DNA of 47,340 nt from Spirulina subsalsa CS-330 (lineage in GTDB: Bacteria > Cyanobacteriota > Cyanobacteriia > Cyanobacteriales > Spirulinaceae): NCBI RefSeq assembly GCF_028330765.1, contig NZ_JAQMTY010000101.1:1-47340 (forward strand), in the 5' to 3' direction. Below are positions 1-9,174 of the stretch, in pieces. The position numbers were made by a program, and so were the translations under genes. The notes beneath the pieces were generated by a model, which did not search any database, was not told the origin of the DNA, and was given only the letters and a program-made list of their open reading frames with translations. How positions within the stretch are numbered: position 1 is the first letter of the stretch; each line of letters begins with the position of its first letter.

Positions 1-136
1 AAGAAAACCAACTCTGGAGTCTGAATCATTCAGCTAGGCAGGGCATTGTCTAGTGCGAGAGTAGTCGTAAGACGAACGAAGGTTTGCTGGCTACGCCAGG
101 ATCGCAGAATCCTCGTCGCTTTAGCGCGAGGAGTAT
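1..136 (+). mobile_element. Probable right end of an IS200/IS605-type element (remnant)
   Basis: This stretch is a string of small hairpins with no long reading frame. One stem is CTGGC-TAC-GCCAG (87-99). The next is CCTCGTCGC-TTTA-GCGCGAGG (111-131, one unpaired T), followed by AGTATGTCAA. Hairpins of this kind directly after a tnpB gene, with the context GAATCC-stem-GGA, are typical of IS200/IS605 right ends in cyanobacteria and overlap the guide RNA of TnpB. A short open frame ending at base 24 could be the last codons of tnpB, but too little is present to prove it. Family assignment is inference from structure and context. Confidence 0.45.
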
Positions 137-217
137 GTCAACCTTGCCCTCTTCTGGCCCGCCCTCCTGATCGTCAACAAGTCCTACCGCAAAAACTTCC
201 AAAAAGCCCTGCGCGGC
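131..217 (+). pseudogene. C-terminal remnant of an unidentified membrane protein gene
   Basis: Reading in the frame that begins just after an in-frame stop (TAG at about 122-124), the sequence encodes about 28 residues containing the stretch NLALFWPALLIVNKSYRKNF and then a stop. It looks like the last membrane-spanning segment and basic tail of a protein. It starts abruptly at the hairpin end of the mobile-element remnant, which suggests the element inserted into the gene and only this tail remains on this side. The parent family was not recognised. Confidence 0.3.
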
Positions 218-291
218 TAACCCCCGCCCCCCTGTGAGCGAAGCCGCTACAATAGGCCCTCTGAACTATTGAATTGCGGAATTGTACTCTA

Positions 292-681
292 ATGCCCACA
301 CAAATCAATGCAGCGGATCTCGCTGCTTTAGACGATCAACTTTCCAAACGCTTTATTGAGCTTGATCCGGACGGGTATTTTCTGATTTTTCTCGAACGAG
401 AGGCCGGCCTAATTTGCGCCGCCCACTACACCAACACGATCAGCGAAAAGGGCCTCGCCCTCGACCCAGAAACAGGGAAACCCTTACCGGTGCGCGGCAA
501 GGTGGAACGTGTCCCGACTCAGATTTTTAAAGGTCGGACGGCGAAGGAATTGGGGATGGAAATCACCGAAAAGACCAAACCCTGCCCGCTGTCGTGTCTG
601 GATCATGCGCTGTATTTAGGGCGGGAGTTCGTCCGGGCGGAATTGGCCCTAGTCCAGGGCGCGGACTATGTTCAGGATTAG
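292..681 (+). CDS. DUF4346 domain protein
   Basis: A 129-residue soluble protein. The sequence shows a run matching what I recall of the cyanobacterial DUF4346 family: DPDGYFLIFLEREAG followed by AHYTNTISEKG, DPETGKP, GRTAKELG and a C-terminal CPLSCLDHALYLGREFVRAE. The domain occurs alone or attached to folate or thymidylate-type enzymes; its function is not established. The ATG at 292 is preferred over an upstream TTG at 274, because conserved-looking sequence begins after it and no better ribosome site supports the longer form. The 3' end overlaps the convergent gene 649-912 by about 33 bases. Confidence 0.8.
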   Translation: MPTQINAADLAALDDQLSKRFIELDPDGYFLIFLEREAGLICAAHYTNTISEKGLALDPETGKPLPVRGKVERVPTQIFKGRTAKELGMEITEKTKPCPLSCLDHALYLGREFVRAELALVQGADYVQD

Positions 682-912
682 GGCGGTGTTCTGGTCGCTG
701 CGTTTGGCGTTCACATCGACAATGCTGGCTTCGTAAAGAAGGGCTAAGAGACGGGGATCGCCGTTGGCCCCGAAATCGGATCTATGGAGGTCAAGGGTTT
801 CAGTGGCGATCGCTTCTGGCACAGCCGCATCACTGTGATCCGGCGTGAGACAGTTGGAGCCGACAATAAGCAGCAGGGTTGCTGTAAAGAGCGCAACGGT
901 TTGAGGTTTCAT
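649..912 (-). CDS. Small exported hypothetical protein
   Basis: A protein of 87 residues, taking the ATG at 912 as start (codon 17 of a longer frame). It begins MKPQTVALFTATLLLIVGSNC, a short basic start and hydrophobic core like a signal peptide. A cysteine follows, but the residues before it (GSN) do not make a good lipobox. The remainder is a small acidic domain with no recognised motif. The 3' end overlaps the convergent DUF4346 gene by 33 bases, unusual enough to leave some doubt that the frame is real. Confidence 0.45.
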   Translation of the reverse strand: MKPQTVALFTATLLLIVGSNCLTPDHSDAAVPEAIATETLDLHRSDFGANGDPRLLALLYEASIVDVNAKRSDQNTALILNIVRALD

Positions 913-1114
913 AGAGCTTGAAAATGAGTTTAAAACAGCGCCAGATATCAAAAGAGACACCGGCTATTCATCCTAGCAGGCATTTACCTTGGGTTTCAGC
1001 CGATACCATCGCCGGGGTGGAGCTTTAGGTGTGGACAGTCTGCGGCGGAAAGAGTTCCCGCTGTTCCGAAGACCTGACCTGAATTTGAGCGAACAGCCCA
1101 CCCCAGGGATGGGG

Positions 1115-2152
1115 TTACGCGGCAGTGACAGAATCGGCGGGCAGACGATGAGGGGACGCGGATGCTTGGGGAAACGTAATCGGCTGTAATAATTCCACCT
1201 GCACCCATTGATCCGCTGGCATGGTTAATGCTTGCCATTCGTCTCGGTTCATTTGAGCCATAAAGGGGATGCGATCGAGGAGGGACAATTCCAGATAAAT
1301 ATCCCGACCCCGATGGATGATTTGGATGATTTTGGCGGGGATGCTGGTGTCGGTCACTTGGGTTTGGAGTTTGACCCCGTGGGGGCGCACAAAAATGTCA
1401 TGGGGCAAGCCCTGGGGCTGGTGGAGAAAACTGGGGATCACATTCACTTCACCGACAAATTTCATTACAAACGGGGTGGCGGGATAGTCGTAAATGGTTT
1501 GGGGTGAACCGATTTGTTCAATTTTGCCCTCGTTCATGACGACGATTTCATCGGCGACTTCCATGGCTTCTTCTTGATCATGGGTGACAAAGACGCTGGT
1601 GACATTGACTTCGTGGTGTAGGTTGCGTAACCAACGCCGTAAATCTTTGCGGACTTGGGCATCGAGGGCCCCAAAGGGTTCATCGAGTAATAACACTTGG
1701 GGTTGGACGGCGAGGGCGCGGGCGAGGGCGACTCGTTGCCGTTGACCACCGGAGAGTTGGATCGGGTAGCGATCGCCCAATCCGGCCAATTGAATCAGGT
1801 CTAGCAGTTCATTGACCCGTTGGCGAATGTCGGGGCGGTTGATCTTGCGGATTTCGAGACCAAAGGCGATATTTTGGCGGACGGTGAGGTGTTTAAAGAG
1901 GGCATAGTGTTGAAACACAAACCCAATTTGGCGCTGTTCAACATTGAGATGGGTCATGTCTTGATCGTTGATCCAAATTCGACCCTGATCCGGGGGTTCT
2001 AAACCAGCGATCGCCCGCAACAGGGTGGATTTTCCGGAACCGGACGGCCCCAGCAGGGCAACCAATTTACCATCGGGAATGGTCAAACTGACGCGATCGA
2101 GGGCTTGGAACTGACCGAATTGTTTAGAGATGTTTTCAACGATAATGCTCAT
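1115..2152 (-). CDS. cysA: Sulfate/thiosulfate ABC transporter ATP-binding protein CysA
   Basis: A 345-residue ATPase that would power sulfate import by binding the CysT-CysW channel on the cytoplasmic face. The Walker A motif GPSGSGKST is at 35-43, the Q-loop near 81, the signature LSGGQ at 133-137 and Walker B LLLDEP at 154-159. A switch histidine follows in [10 protein letters not shown]. The C-terminal ~100 residues form the extra regulatory domain found in CysA/MalK-type ATPases. It is the last gene of the minus-strand order sbpA-cysT-cysW-cysA, about 110 bases after cysW. The start [13 protein letters not shown] has the usual length for the family. Confidence 0.95.
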   Translation of the reverse strand: MSIIVENISKQFGQFQALDRVSLTIPDGKLVALLGPSGSGKSTLLRAIAGLEPPDQGRIWINDQDMTHLNVEQRQIGFVFQHYALFKHLTVRQNIAFGLEIRKINRPDIRQRVNELLDLIQLAGLGDRYPIQLSGGQRQRVALARALAVQPQVLLLDEPFGALDAQVRKDLRRWLRNLHHEVNVTSVFVTHDQEEAMEVADEIVVMNEGKIEQIGSPQTIYDYPATPFVMKFVGEVNVIPSFLHQPQGLPHDIFVRPHGVKLQTQVTDTSIPAKIIQIIHRGRDIYLELSLLDRIPFMAQMNRDEWQALTMPADQWVQVELLQPITFPQASASPHRLPADSVTAA

Positions 2153-2262
2153 AATGCTCCGGGCGGTTTAAGGGTGAATGGGGTTGATATCGCGGTGGGG
2201 TCTGGGGGGTGGAGATGGGGAGAGAGTCCCATGGCCCAAGGGAGTTGGCGATGCAACCGTGC

Positions 2263-3102
2263 TTAATGGGTGGGGAGTTTGTGGAGGTAATAGCGTTCTA
2301 AAATGGCTTTGCCGATCAGGGTTAAAACGGCGAGTCCGGCTAACACCACAGCGGCGGAAAATGCAGCGACTGATTGATAGTTTTGATAGGATTGTTCGAC
2401 GAAAATCGGTAAGGTGGCGGTGCGGCCTAAGATGCTGCCGGACACCACCGCCACGGCTCCGAACTCTCCCAACGCCCGCGCATTGGTGAGCAAAATACCG
2501 TAGAGCAGCCCCCAACGGATATGCGGGAGGATGACGCGGCGAAAAATTTGCCCTGGGGTCGCGCCAAGAATGCGGGCGGCTTCTTCGGGTTCTGACCCTA
2601 ACTCTTCTAGAACGGGAATGACTTCTCGGGCGACGAAGGGCAAGGTGACAAATAGGGTGGCGAGGACGATCCCCGGTAGGGCAAAGATGATTTTGACACC
2701 GAGGGCGGTTAAGACAGGACTGAACCAACCGACGCGATCGCTGTAGAGCAAGACCAACATCAACCCTGCCACCACGGGCGACACGGAAAACGGTAGATCC
2801 ACCAAACTCATCAACAACGTCCGGCCGCGAAACTGATTGCGAGCGATGACCCAAGCGGCGCAGAGGCCAAAGAGGGTGTTAATCGGGATGGCGATCGCGG
2901 TCACGATCAAGGTTAGCCGGGTGGCTTGGAGAAAGGCGCGACTCTGGAGCGCGGTGATAAAGGCGGGAATCCCGTCACTAAAGGCCGTGGTAAACACCAC
3001 CAAGGCGGGCAAAATAAACAGAAAACCGAGATAGGTCACGGCTAGCCCCGTCAGGAGCCATTGGCCGGAGGTCAGTTGCGAGGCAGGTTTAGCGGCTTGC
3101 AT
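2263..3102 (-). CDS. cysW: Sulfate ABC transporter permease CysW
   Basis: A 279-residue inner-membrane permease that pairs with CysT. It shows about six hydrophobic segments and the EAA loop EEAARILGATPGQIFRRVILP that contacts the ATPase. The loop and downstream GEFGAVAVVSG match CysW. The frame is open further upstream, but the ATG at 3102 (MQAAKPAS) fits the family length and overlaps the end of cysT by 14 bases, which suggests translational coupling. Confidence 0.94.
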   Translation of the reverse strand: MQAAKPASQLTSGQWLLTGLAVTYLGFLFILPALVVFTTAFSDGIPAFITALQSRAFLQATRLTLIVTAIAIPINTLFGLCAAWVIARNQFRGRTLLMSLVDLPFSVSPVVAGLMLVLLYSDRVGWFSPVLTALGVKIIFALPGIVLATLFVTLPFVAREVIPVLEELGSEPEEAARILGATPGQIFRRVILPHIRWGLLYGILLTNARALGEFGAVAVVSGSILGRTATLPIFVEQSYQNYQSVAAFSAAVVLAGLAVLTLIGKAILERYYLHKLPTH

Positions 3103-3925
3103 AATAGCGTCCCCATTGTTGTAGGCGGTTAATGACCAATAAGGCGGCAAGGGAACCCAGTAACAACACGGTTCCGACGACGGTGGCTCCGGCATAGTCG
3201 TATTGTTCAAGCCGTTGGAAGACGAGAACCGGCGCGATCAAATCACGGAAGGGCATACTCGACGCGATCAAGACGACGGAGCCATATTCTCCGACGGCGC
3301 GGGAGAAGCCCAAGGCGACCCCGGTCAAAATGGGCGGCATCAGGGGCGGGAGAATGACGCGGCGAAAGACTTGCCCTGGGGTTGCGCCCAGCGATCGCGC
3401 GGCGGCTTCGACTTCCGTTTCCATGGCTTGTAACACCGGTTGCAGCGTTCGGACGACGAAGGGCAAGGAAATGAAGACCATGGCCAAAAAGACCCCTAGA
3501 CGGGTATAGGCAATCTTGACCCCTAAGGGTGCGAACCACGACCCGACCCAACCGCGATCGCTGTACACCGTCGCGAGGGCCAACCCGGCCACGGCGGTCG
3601 GCAGGGCAAAGGGCAGGTCTACCAAGGCATCCACGATCCGCCGCCCCGGAAAGTCGTAACGGACTAACACCCAGGCAATCACCGTGCCCATCACCCCATT
3701 TACCCCAGCGGCAGCCAGGGCCGTGAGGAAGGTGACGTTATAGGCAGACAGGGCCATGGGTTGCGTGGCAATTTGCCAAAATTCGGAGAACCCCAGGGAG
3801 AGGGATTTTTGGATGAGGGCGATCGCCGGCAGGATGAGCATCACACTGAGGTAACCGAGAGTGATCACCCAGGGCCACGACCAGCGCCGCGCTTGAGGAG
3901 AGGACAAAGGCAGGAAATTCAACAT
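3089..3925 (-). CDS. cysT: Sulfate ABC transporter permease CysT (CysU)
   Basis: A 278-residue permease, the partner of CysW. It has six predicted membrane segments, the EAA loop EAAARSLGATPGQVFRRVILP and the downstream GEYGSVVLIAS typical of CysT. It lies about 100 bases downstream of sbpA on the same strand and overlaps cysW. Two paralogous permeases, one ATPase and one binding protein in this order is the standard cyanobacterial sulfate permease. Confidence 0.94.
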   Translation of the reverse strand: MLNFLPLSSPQARRWSWPWVITLGYLSVMLILPAIALIQKSLSLGFSEFWQIATQPMALSAYNVTFLTALAAAGVNGVMGTVIAWVLVRYDFPGRRIVDALVDLPFALPTAVAGLALATVYSDRGWVGSWFAPLGVKIAYTRLGVFLAMVFISLPFVVRTLQPVLQAMETEVEAAARSLGATPGQVFRRVILPPLMPPILTGVALGFSRAVGEYGSVVLIASSMPFRDLIAPVLVFQRLEQYDYAGATVVGTVLLLGSLAALLVINRLQQWGRYYASR

Positions 3926-4026
3926 AGAACTGGATCAGAATGCGATTAGGTTTGCATTGAATCGGAACCGTTGAAGCGTGACGGGAAATGGACAGCAGGG
4001 ATCTCCCGCCCGTTTTTCTGGCAGGA

Positions 4027-5082
4027 TTAGCGTTGACCGAGGGCGGCAATCATTTGGTCAAAGGCGGCACCATCATCAAAAAATTGAGTTTGGATCATGT
4101 CCCAACCGCCTAAATCTGCCACGGTGAACAGATGCTCAATGGTGGGAAACTGGGCGGCAAATTCAGCGGCAACGGTTTCATCCACCGGACGAAAACCCAC
4201 CTTGGCAAATTCCCGCTGGGCCGCTGGGGTATACAAGAACGCCACAAATGCCTCGGCTACGTCCCGTGTGCCACGCTGATCCACGTTGGCATCCACCACC
4301 GCGATCGGGTTATCTACAGAAATGTTGTAGTCCGTGGGGATTGTGTAGGGTTGATCGTCGCCCTCTTGGGCTGCCAATAACACTTCGTTTTCGTAATTAA
4401 TCAGGATGTCGCCCTGGCCTTGTTTGTAAAATACGTCGCTGGCTTCACGGGCATTTTTCGGCAAAATCGGGACGTTGCCATACACTTGGGCGACAAAATC
4501 CGCAGCGGCGGTGTCGGATTGTCCAGACTGGGCGATCGCGCCCCAGAGGGCGAGATAATTCCACCGTGCGCCCCCGGAGGTTTTCGGGTTGGCGGTGACA
4601 ATGGCGCGATCGCCCTGGCTTAAATCCGCCCAACCGCTAACCGGCGGCTCCCCTTGGCGCGTCACCAAGGCCACCACCGATCGCGTCACGATCGCAGCGT
4701 GGGGGGCTTCCGTTTCCCAACCGGGATCAATGAGGCCCGCTTGTTCAATGGCTTGGGTATCTAATGCCAAGGCCAAGGCCACCACATCGGCCTCTAAGCC
4801 ATCAATGACGGCTCGTGTTTGCGATCCTGACCCGCCATAACTTTGATCAACAATCACGGTTTGCCCCGTTTTAGCCTGCCATTCTTCCGCAAACATCGGG
4901 ATGATTTTTTCGTAGGCCCGTTGGGTGACGGCGTAGGACACGAGCGTCAATTGAACGGTTTCGGGGTTGGAGTTTGGGGCTAGGTCAGCGTTGGGGACGG
5001 GGGTGCAGGCAGCGATCGCACTCAATCCCAGCATTGCCAAACCCAACCAGGGGCGAAACGGACGACGTGCGGCGATAGTCAT
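4027..5082 (-). CDS. sbpA: Sulfate-binding lipoprotein SbpA
   Basis: A 351-residue substrate-binding protein that would capture sulfate outside the inner membrane and hand it to CysT/CysW. The chosen ATG at 5082 gives MTIAARRPFRPW, a hydrophobic stretch and a lipobox-like AIAAC, so the mature protein is probably a lipoprotein. Family motifs include SYAVTQRAYEKI, DQSYGGSGSQTRAV and NPKTSGGARWNYLALWGA. A ribosome site GAGGAAC sits six bases before this ATG; the open frame extends 23 codons upstream but without such a site. First gene of the sulfate operon, divergent from the CysR-like regulator. Confidence 0.94.
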   Translation of the reverse strand: MTIAARRPFRPWLGLAMLGLSAIAACTPVPNADLAPNSNPETVQLTLVSYAVTQRAYEKIIPMFAEEWQAKTGQTVIVDQSYGGSGSQTRAVIDGLEADVVALALALDTQAIEQAGLIDPGWETEAPHAAIVTRSVVALVTRQGEPPVSGWADLSQGDRAIVTANPKTSGGARWNYLALWGAIAQSGQSDTAAADFVAQVYGNVPILPKNAREASDVFYKQGQGDILINYENEVLLAAQEGDDQPYTIPTDYNISVDNPIAVVDANVDQRGTRDVAEAFVAFLYTPAAQREFAKVGFRPVDETVAAEFAAQFPTIEHLFTVADLGGWDMIQTQFFDDGAAFDQMIAALGQR

Positions 5083-5100
5083 AAAACGTTCCTCAAATAG

Positions 5101-5129
5101 ATTCAAATCCCAACGAGACAGTTTTGAAT
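5101..5129. promoter_or_regulatory. Candidate operator dyad between sbpA and the regulator gene
   Basis: An exact 7-base inverted repeat, ATTCAAA (5101-5107) and TTTGAAT (5123-5129), is separated by 15 bases in the divergent intergenic region. It lies just upstream of the sbpA ribosome site and about 100 bases before the regulator start, so a dimeric protein bound here could control both. The half-site does not look like the classic CRP half TGTGA. Its role is inference from position and symmetry. Confidence 0.3.
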
Positions 5130-5234
5130 TTGTATCTTGATTGTATTTCACTACAAGCCAAATGTAAACTCAATTGTTCCCTAAAGTCAGAAATGGCTGT
5201 GGGAACATGGGAGCGTGATCGTTTCTTTATACCC

Positions 5235-6017
5235 ATGTCTAACCCCGCCGCCTCAGCCCTGTTGACAACCTTGTGCGAACAGGTGTATCTCTTTCGGGGC
5301 ATGACTCCAGCCACCTTAGGGGCCTATCTGCCGCAGGAGTCGTTGCACCTGGAGACGCTCTTTTCTAACCGTCCGGTCTATACGGCATTCTTGCCCGACA
5401 TCTATCTAGATGTGCTGTACGTGGTGATTCAAGACGGGCTGATCGTGACGCGCAGCACGCCCCTGGATCGGATTGTGTCGATTACCTATCCCTACAGTTG
5501 CTTTGGGATGCGCAATCTCCCTTTCAGTCATGGTCAGGCAACGCGGGCGTTTCCGAGTTTAGTAGAAGCCTACAAAACAACTCAGGTGCTGAAACTTCCC
5601 CTCGCTGCCCTGGAGGGGATGTATCATGAACAGCCTGAATTGCGCGATCGCTACCAATACCTCTTTGAATTGCGCATCAAATTTCAATATCATCTGCTCA
5701 ATTGCAGCACCTACCCCCCCCAAGCCGTCGCGGCCCTGCTCCGCGCCCTCATCTACCAAGAACGAGAACTGGGCAACCAACCCAACCCCGACGGCCTCTA
5801 TCACCTTGACCTGCCCATTGATGTCATTGCCCGCGCCTGTCAACTCAACCCCCGCACCGTCGAACAAGTGCTCAAAGGCTTACAAAAGGAAGGGTATCTC
5901 GCCAAGCCGCCCAAAAGTGCCGTCACCGAAGATGGCGTTTATATTGCTGATCCCAACGGATTAAAGGATATCTACAGCGCGACGCGGGATAAGGTGACTT
6001 GGTGGCCGCTTCGGTAG
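5235..6017 (+). CDS. cysR: CysR-like Crp/Fnr-family regulator
   Basis: A 260-residue regulator with an N-terminal cyclic-nucleotide-binding-like barrel (about 1-130) and a C-terminal winged helix whose recognition part reads DVIARACQLNPRTVEQVLKGLQKEGYL. In Synechococcus elongatus a Crp-family regulator, CysR, is encoded beside the sulfate permease genes and is needed for the sulfur-starvation response; this gene sits in the equivalent divergent position. The ATG at 5235 (MSNPAAS) is preferred; ATG 5193 is an alternative adding 14 residues. Neither has a strong ribosome site. The symbol rests on family plus context. Confidence 0.75.
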   Translation: MSNPAASALLTTLCEQVYLFRGMTPATLGAYLPQESLHLETLFSNRPVYTAFLPDIYLDVLYVVIQDGLIVTRSTPLDRIVSITYPYSCFGMRNLPFSHGQATRAFPSLVEAYKTTQVLKLPLAALEGMYHEQPELRDRYQYLFELRIKFQYHLLNCSTYPPQAVAALLRALIYQERELGNQPNPDGLYHLDLPIDVIARACQLNPRTVEQVLKGLQKEGYLAKPPKSAVTEDGVYIADPNGLKDIYSATRDKVTWWPLR

Positions 6018-6050
6018 GATATGATCGTCGGACGATTGGCAAGGGCGGCA

Positions 6051-6773
6051 ATGACACACAGTACCAATGATGATGTGAATTGGGTTGATTTGGATGACGA
6101 TCTCCCCCCCACTCAACCGGAGTCTCCCGTACTCTCTTTAGCATCCGAAACCTCTCGCACGCCGTTGGTGATGGTGGAGACGGCCTTTTTAGCGAGTGCC
6201 GCGAGTTTGATTTGGCTGATTAATTATTACTTTCCCTTGGGGCCGATTTTGCGGATCTTTTTTCCGATTCCGATCGCGTTGGTGTATTTGCGGCGGGGAC
6301 GGCGGGCGGCTTGGATGGCGGCTTTGGTGTCGGGGATGTTGCTGTCGGTGTTGATGGGGCCGACGCGGAGCATTCTGTATGTGATGCCCTACGGCTTGAT
6401 GGGGGTGCAGTTGGGGATGATGTGGCGGCGGGGGAGCAGTTGGTATTGGTCGATTCTGTTGGGGACGCTGTTGGGAACGCTGGGGTTTTTGTTTCGGTTT
6501 TGGTTGCTGTCGATTTTGCTGGGGGAAAATTTGTGGGTCTATGTGATTAATCAGGTGACGACCTGGGCCGATTGGGTGGTGATGCGGCTGGGGTTGTTGA
6601 CGCAGCCGGAACGGGTCTGGGTGGAAATCGCGGCGATCGCGCTCCTGCTGGTGAATAGTGCGATCTATCTGTTCACGGTGCATTTAGTGGCGTTGCTGAT
6701 GTGCGATCGCCTCAAAACCCCCATTCCTCGCCCCCCCAAGTGGATTCAAATCCTATTCGATTATGACTACTAA
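6051..6773 (+). CDS. DUF2232 integral membrane protein
   Basis: A 240-residue membrane protein with a polar acidic N-terminus of about 45 residues and then roughly six hydrophobic segments (first LIWLINYYFPLGPILRIFF). Length and the opening FFPIPIALVYLRRG fit DUF2232, a family distantly like the S components of energy-coupling-factor transporters; substrate unknown. ATG 6051 (MTHSTNDD) is preferred over 6021. It lies close behind the regulator gene on the same strand, so the two may be cotranscribed. Confidence 0.75.
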   Translation: MTHSTNDDVNWVDLDDDLPPTQPESPVLSLASETSRTPLVMVETAFLASAASLIWLINYYFPLGPILRIFFPIPIALVYLRRGRRAAWMAALVSGMLLSVLMGPTRSILYVMPYGLMGVQLGMMWRRGSSWYWSILLGTLLGTLGFLFRFWLLSILLGENLWVYVINQVTTWADWVVMRLGLLTQPERVWVEIAAIALLLVNSAIYLFTVHLVALLMCDRLKTPIPRPPKWIQILFDYDY

Positions 6774-6859
6774 GGGGCGGAAAAAATCCTAATCGAGAGC
6801 ACACCGTGACAGCGGGATTATGTCAAGATGTCTAGAAGTGTGAAAAACAGAAATTTCGT

Positions 6860-9064
6860 ATGGCAAAAAGTCGCACCTGGCAAGCTTTACTCACCATAAG
6901 CTCTGGGGTTGTTGTGGGTCTTGTGTTGTTAGGCGGCAGCATCCTTTGGGCCCAACAGCAGGGATGGTTTACGAAGTTAGGACTGCCTCGATTTTCCCTC
7001 CCGTCTCCCTTTGAACGCAATCAAAAACCCCTAGATGACCAATCGGAGGTGTTGCCTCTGGTGAGTCAGTCCGTAGAAGACCGCCGCCCGGCGTTGGAGC
7101 GTCTGGTGTCTCAGTCCGGGCATGGGGTTGAACAGTACCGGGCTCGTTATTTGCTGGCGATTGATCTCTTGACGGAACTGGAAGGGGGGCGGGCCTTACG
7201 GTTGTTGGATGGTTTGGAAACAGACTATCCGGTGCTGGCTCCGGCGATTTTGCTGAAGCGATCGCGGGGGTATGCACTGACGAACAACCCTGAGCAGGCC
7301 ACCGCCGCGTTGAAAGCCTTAGTGGAGCAGTATCCTGATTCTGTGATGGTGGGGGAGGCGTTGGTCAAGCTGGGTGAGACTGATCCGGCCGATTGGGAGC
7401 GGGCGATCGCTGAACATCCTCACCATCCGGCGGTGCATCAGATGGTGCGCGATCGCCTCGATGGCCAACTTCAGCAGCCGGAGTTACTCTTATTCCTCGT
7501 GCGCTACGACAGCGGCAGTGCTGAAACCGACCCATTGCGCGATTATCTTGTGGAAAACTACGCCGATCAACTCACCCCGACCGATTGGCAAGCGATCGCC
7601 GATGGCTATTGGCAAGCCTGGCGCTATGGCAACGCCGCCAGCGCCTACCGTCGTGCCCCCCGCACCGCCCAAAATCTCTACCGCATTGCCCGCGGCCAAG
7701 ATATTTCAGGTCAAAGCAGCGAAGCAAAAATCAGTTATCAAAACCTCGCTAACACCTTCGGAGATGCCGAAGACACCGGCCAAGGCTTGTTACACCTCGC
7801 GCGTCTGTCCAGTGCCGAAGATGCCATTCCCCACCTCAACCAAGTGATCCGCCAATTTCCAGACCACGCCCCCACCGCCCTCGTGAATAAAGCGGATCGC
7901 TTAGAGGAATTGCGCCGGGGCAATGCCGCCGGCCAAGCTCGTCAAGCCCTCTTGGATCGCTATCCCAACTCCGATGCGGCCCTCCGCTATCGTTGGCAGC
8001 AGGCCCAGGCCAAAGCCGAAGCTGGCAACTATGGTGATGCGTGGAAATGGGCCTATCCCATCGCCCTCAATGACCCAAAACATAGCCTCGCGCCCAAAGC
8101 CGCATTTTGGGTGGGGAAATGGGCCAATGAACTGGGACGCACGGACGATGCGAACGATGCCTATCGCTATGTCCTGACCCAGCATCCAGAGTCTTACTAT
8201 GCCTGGCGATCGGCCTCCCTCCTCGGCTTGGATGTGGGCAGTTTTACGACGGTGCGCGCCCTTTCTCCTCGGATCACCCTTCCCACGGTGCGACCGCTTC
8301 CCCCGGCCGGATCGGCTCTGTTCCAAGAACTGTATCAATTGGGTCAGGATCACGATGCCCAGCTGGTGTGGTATGGGGAAATGGGCGATCGCACCACCCT
8401 CCACTACGGCGATCAAGCTGATTTGACCGTGAATGAGCAATTCACCGAAGGCATGATTAAGGTCGCTCTGGGGGACTATATCCGAGGCATTACGGACATT
8501 TGGAGCCTCAAAGAGCGCGACAGTCCAGAAGACGAGGCCCAATGGCAAGCCCTGCGCAACGAGGACTACTATTGGCAAACCCTGTTTCCGTTTCCCTTTA
8601 GTGAAACCGTCTTTAAATGGTCTCAAGAGCGTCAACTCAATCCCCTCTTGGTCATTGCTCTCATCCGTCAAGAGTCCCGCTTTCAAACGGATATTCGGTC
8701 ATCAGCGGGGGCGATCGGCTTAATGCAAGTGATGCCGGAAACGGGGGAATGGGTGGCTGAACAAAGCGGGATGGGTGACTATCAACTGATTGACCCGGAT
8801 GACAATGTTCAATTGGGGACGTGGTTTTTGGACTATACCCATCGGGAGTATGACGGTAATTCGATGCTGGCGATCGCTAGTTACAATGCGGGGCCGGGCA
8901 ATGTCAGCCAATGGGTGCAGCGGTTTGGCTTGAACGATGTGGATCAATTTGTCGAGGAGATTCCCTTTGGTGAAACCCAGGGCTATGTGGAATCCGTGTT
9001 TGGCAATTATTGGAATTATTTACGGGTTTACAGTCCCGAAATCGTCGATCAAATCACCGAATAA
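6860..9064 (+). CDS. Soluble lytic murein transglycosylase (Slt70-like)
   Basis: A 734-residue exported enzyme that would cleave the MurNAc-GlcNAc bond of peptidoglycan, giving 1,6-anhydro ends. Residues 8-30 form a signal/anchor helix. The middle (about 70-470) is a series of TPR-like helical repeats, as in the superhelical U/L domains of Slt70. The catalytic SLT domain follows at about 585-715: the catalytic glutamate is Glu605 in RQESRF, then AGAIGLMQVMPETG and SYNAGPGNV. Family and length fit well. A strong hairpin terminator follows 20 bases after the stop. Confidence 0.92.
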   Translation: MAKSRTWQALLTISSGVVVGLVLLGGSILWAQQQGWFTKLGLPRFSLPSPFERNQKPLDDQSEVLPLVSQSVEDRRPALERLVSQSGHGVEQYRARYLLAIDLLTELEGGRALRLLDGLETDYPVLAPAILLKRSRGYALTNNPEQATAALKALVEQYPDSVMVGEALVKLGETDPADWERAIAEHPHHPAVHQMVRDRLDGQLQQPELLLFLVRYDSGSAETDPLRDYLVENYADQLTPTDWQAIADGYWQAWRYGNAASAYRRAPRTAQNLYRIARGQDISGQSSEAKISYQNLANTFGDAEDTGQGLLHLARLSSAEDAIPHLNQVIRQFPDHAPTALVNKADRLEELRRGNAAGQARQALLDRYPNSDAALRYRWQQAQAKAEAGNYGDAWKWAYPIALNDPKHSLAPKAAFWVGKWANELGRTDDANDAYRYVLTQHPESYYAWRSASLLGLDVGSFTTVRALSPRITLPTVRPLPPAGSALFQELYQLGQDHDAQLVWYGEMGDRTTLHYGDQADLTVNEQFTEGMIKVALGDYIRGITDIWSLKERDSPEDEAQWQALRNEDYYWQTLFPFPFSETVFKWSQERQLNPLLVIALIRQESRFQTDIRSSAGAIGLMQVMPETGEWVAEQSGMGDYQLIDPDDNVQLGTWFLDYTHREYDGNSMLAIASYNAGPGNVSQWVQRFGLNDVDQFVEEIPFGETQGYVESVFGNYWNYLRVYSPEIVDQITE

Positions 9065-9081
9065 GGCTCAAATCACAGCAT

Positions 9082-9109
9082 AAAACAAGGGGCTTTAGCC
9101 CCTTGTTTT
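9082..9109. terminator. Bidirectional intrinsic terminator
   Basis: A 12-13 bp stem, AAAACAAGGGGCT against AGCCCCTTGTTTT, with a loop of two bases and T runs on both strands. It lies between the transglycosylase gene (plus) and the Ctp protease gene (minus), which converge, so it can end both transcripts. Confidence 0.9.
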
Positions 9110-9174
9110 TGGGGATGAGAGACGTTTCTTCCCGGATTGATGGGCATGATAAGGATTGGGCGGGATTTTGGGGA

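Noticed and set aside
46-237. Open frame of 63 codons at the left edge
   Set aside because: It runs through structured mobile-element hairpins and a different frame holds the recognisable gene tail; no ribosome site.
6189-6683. Minus-strand frame rich in His, Pro and Gln
   Set aside because: It is the complement of the hydrophobic DUF2232 gene; its odd composition is a by-product of that gene's codons.
7901-8686. Long minus-strand frame inside the transglycosylase gene
   Set aside because: The plus strand encodes a well-recognised SLT enzyme through the whole interval; the complement shows no motif.
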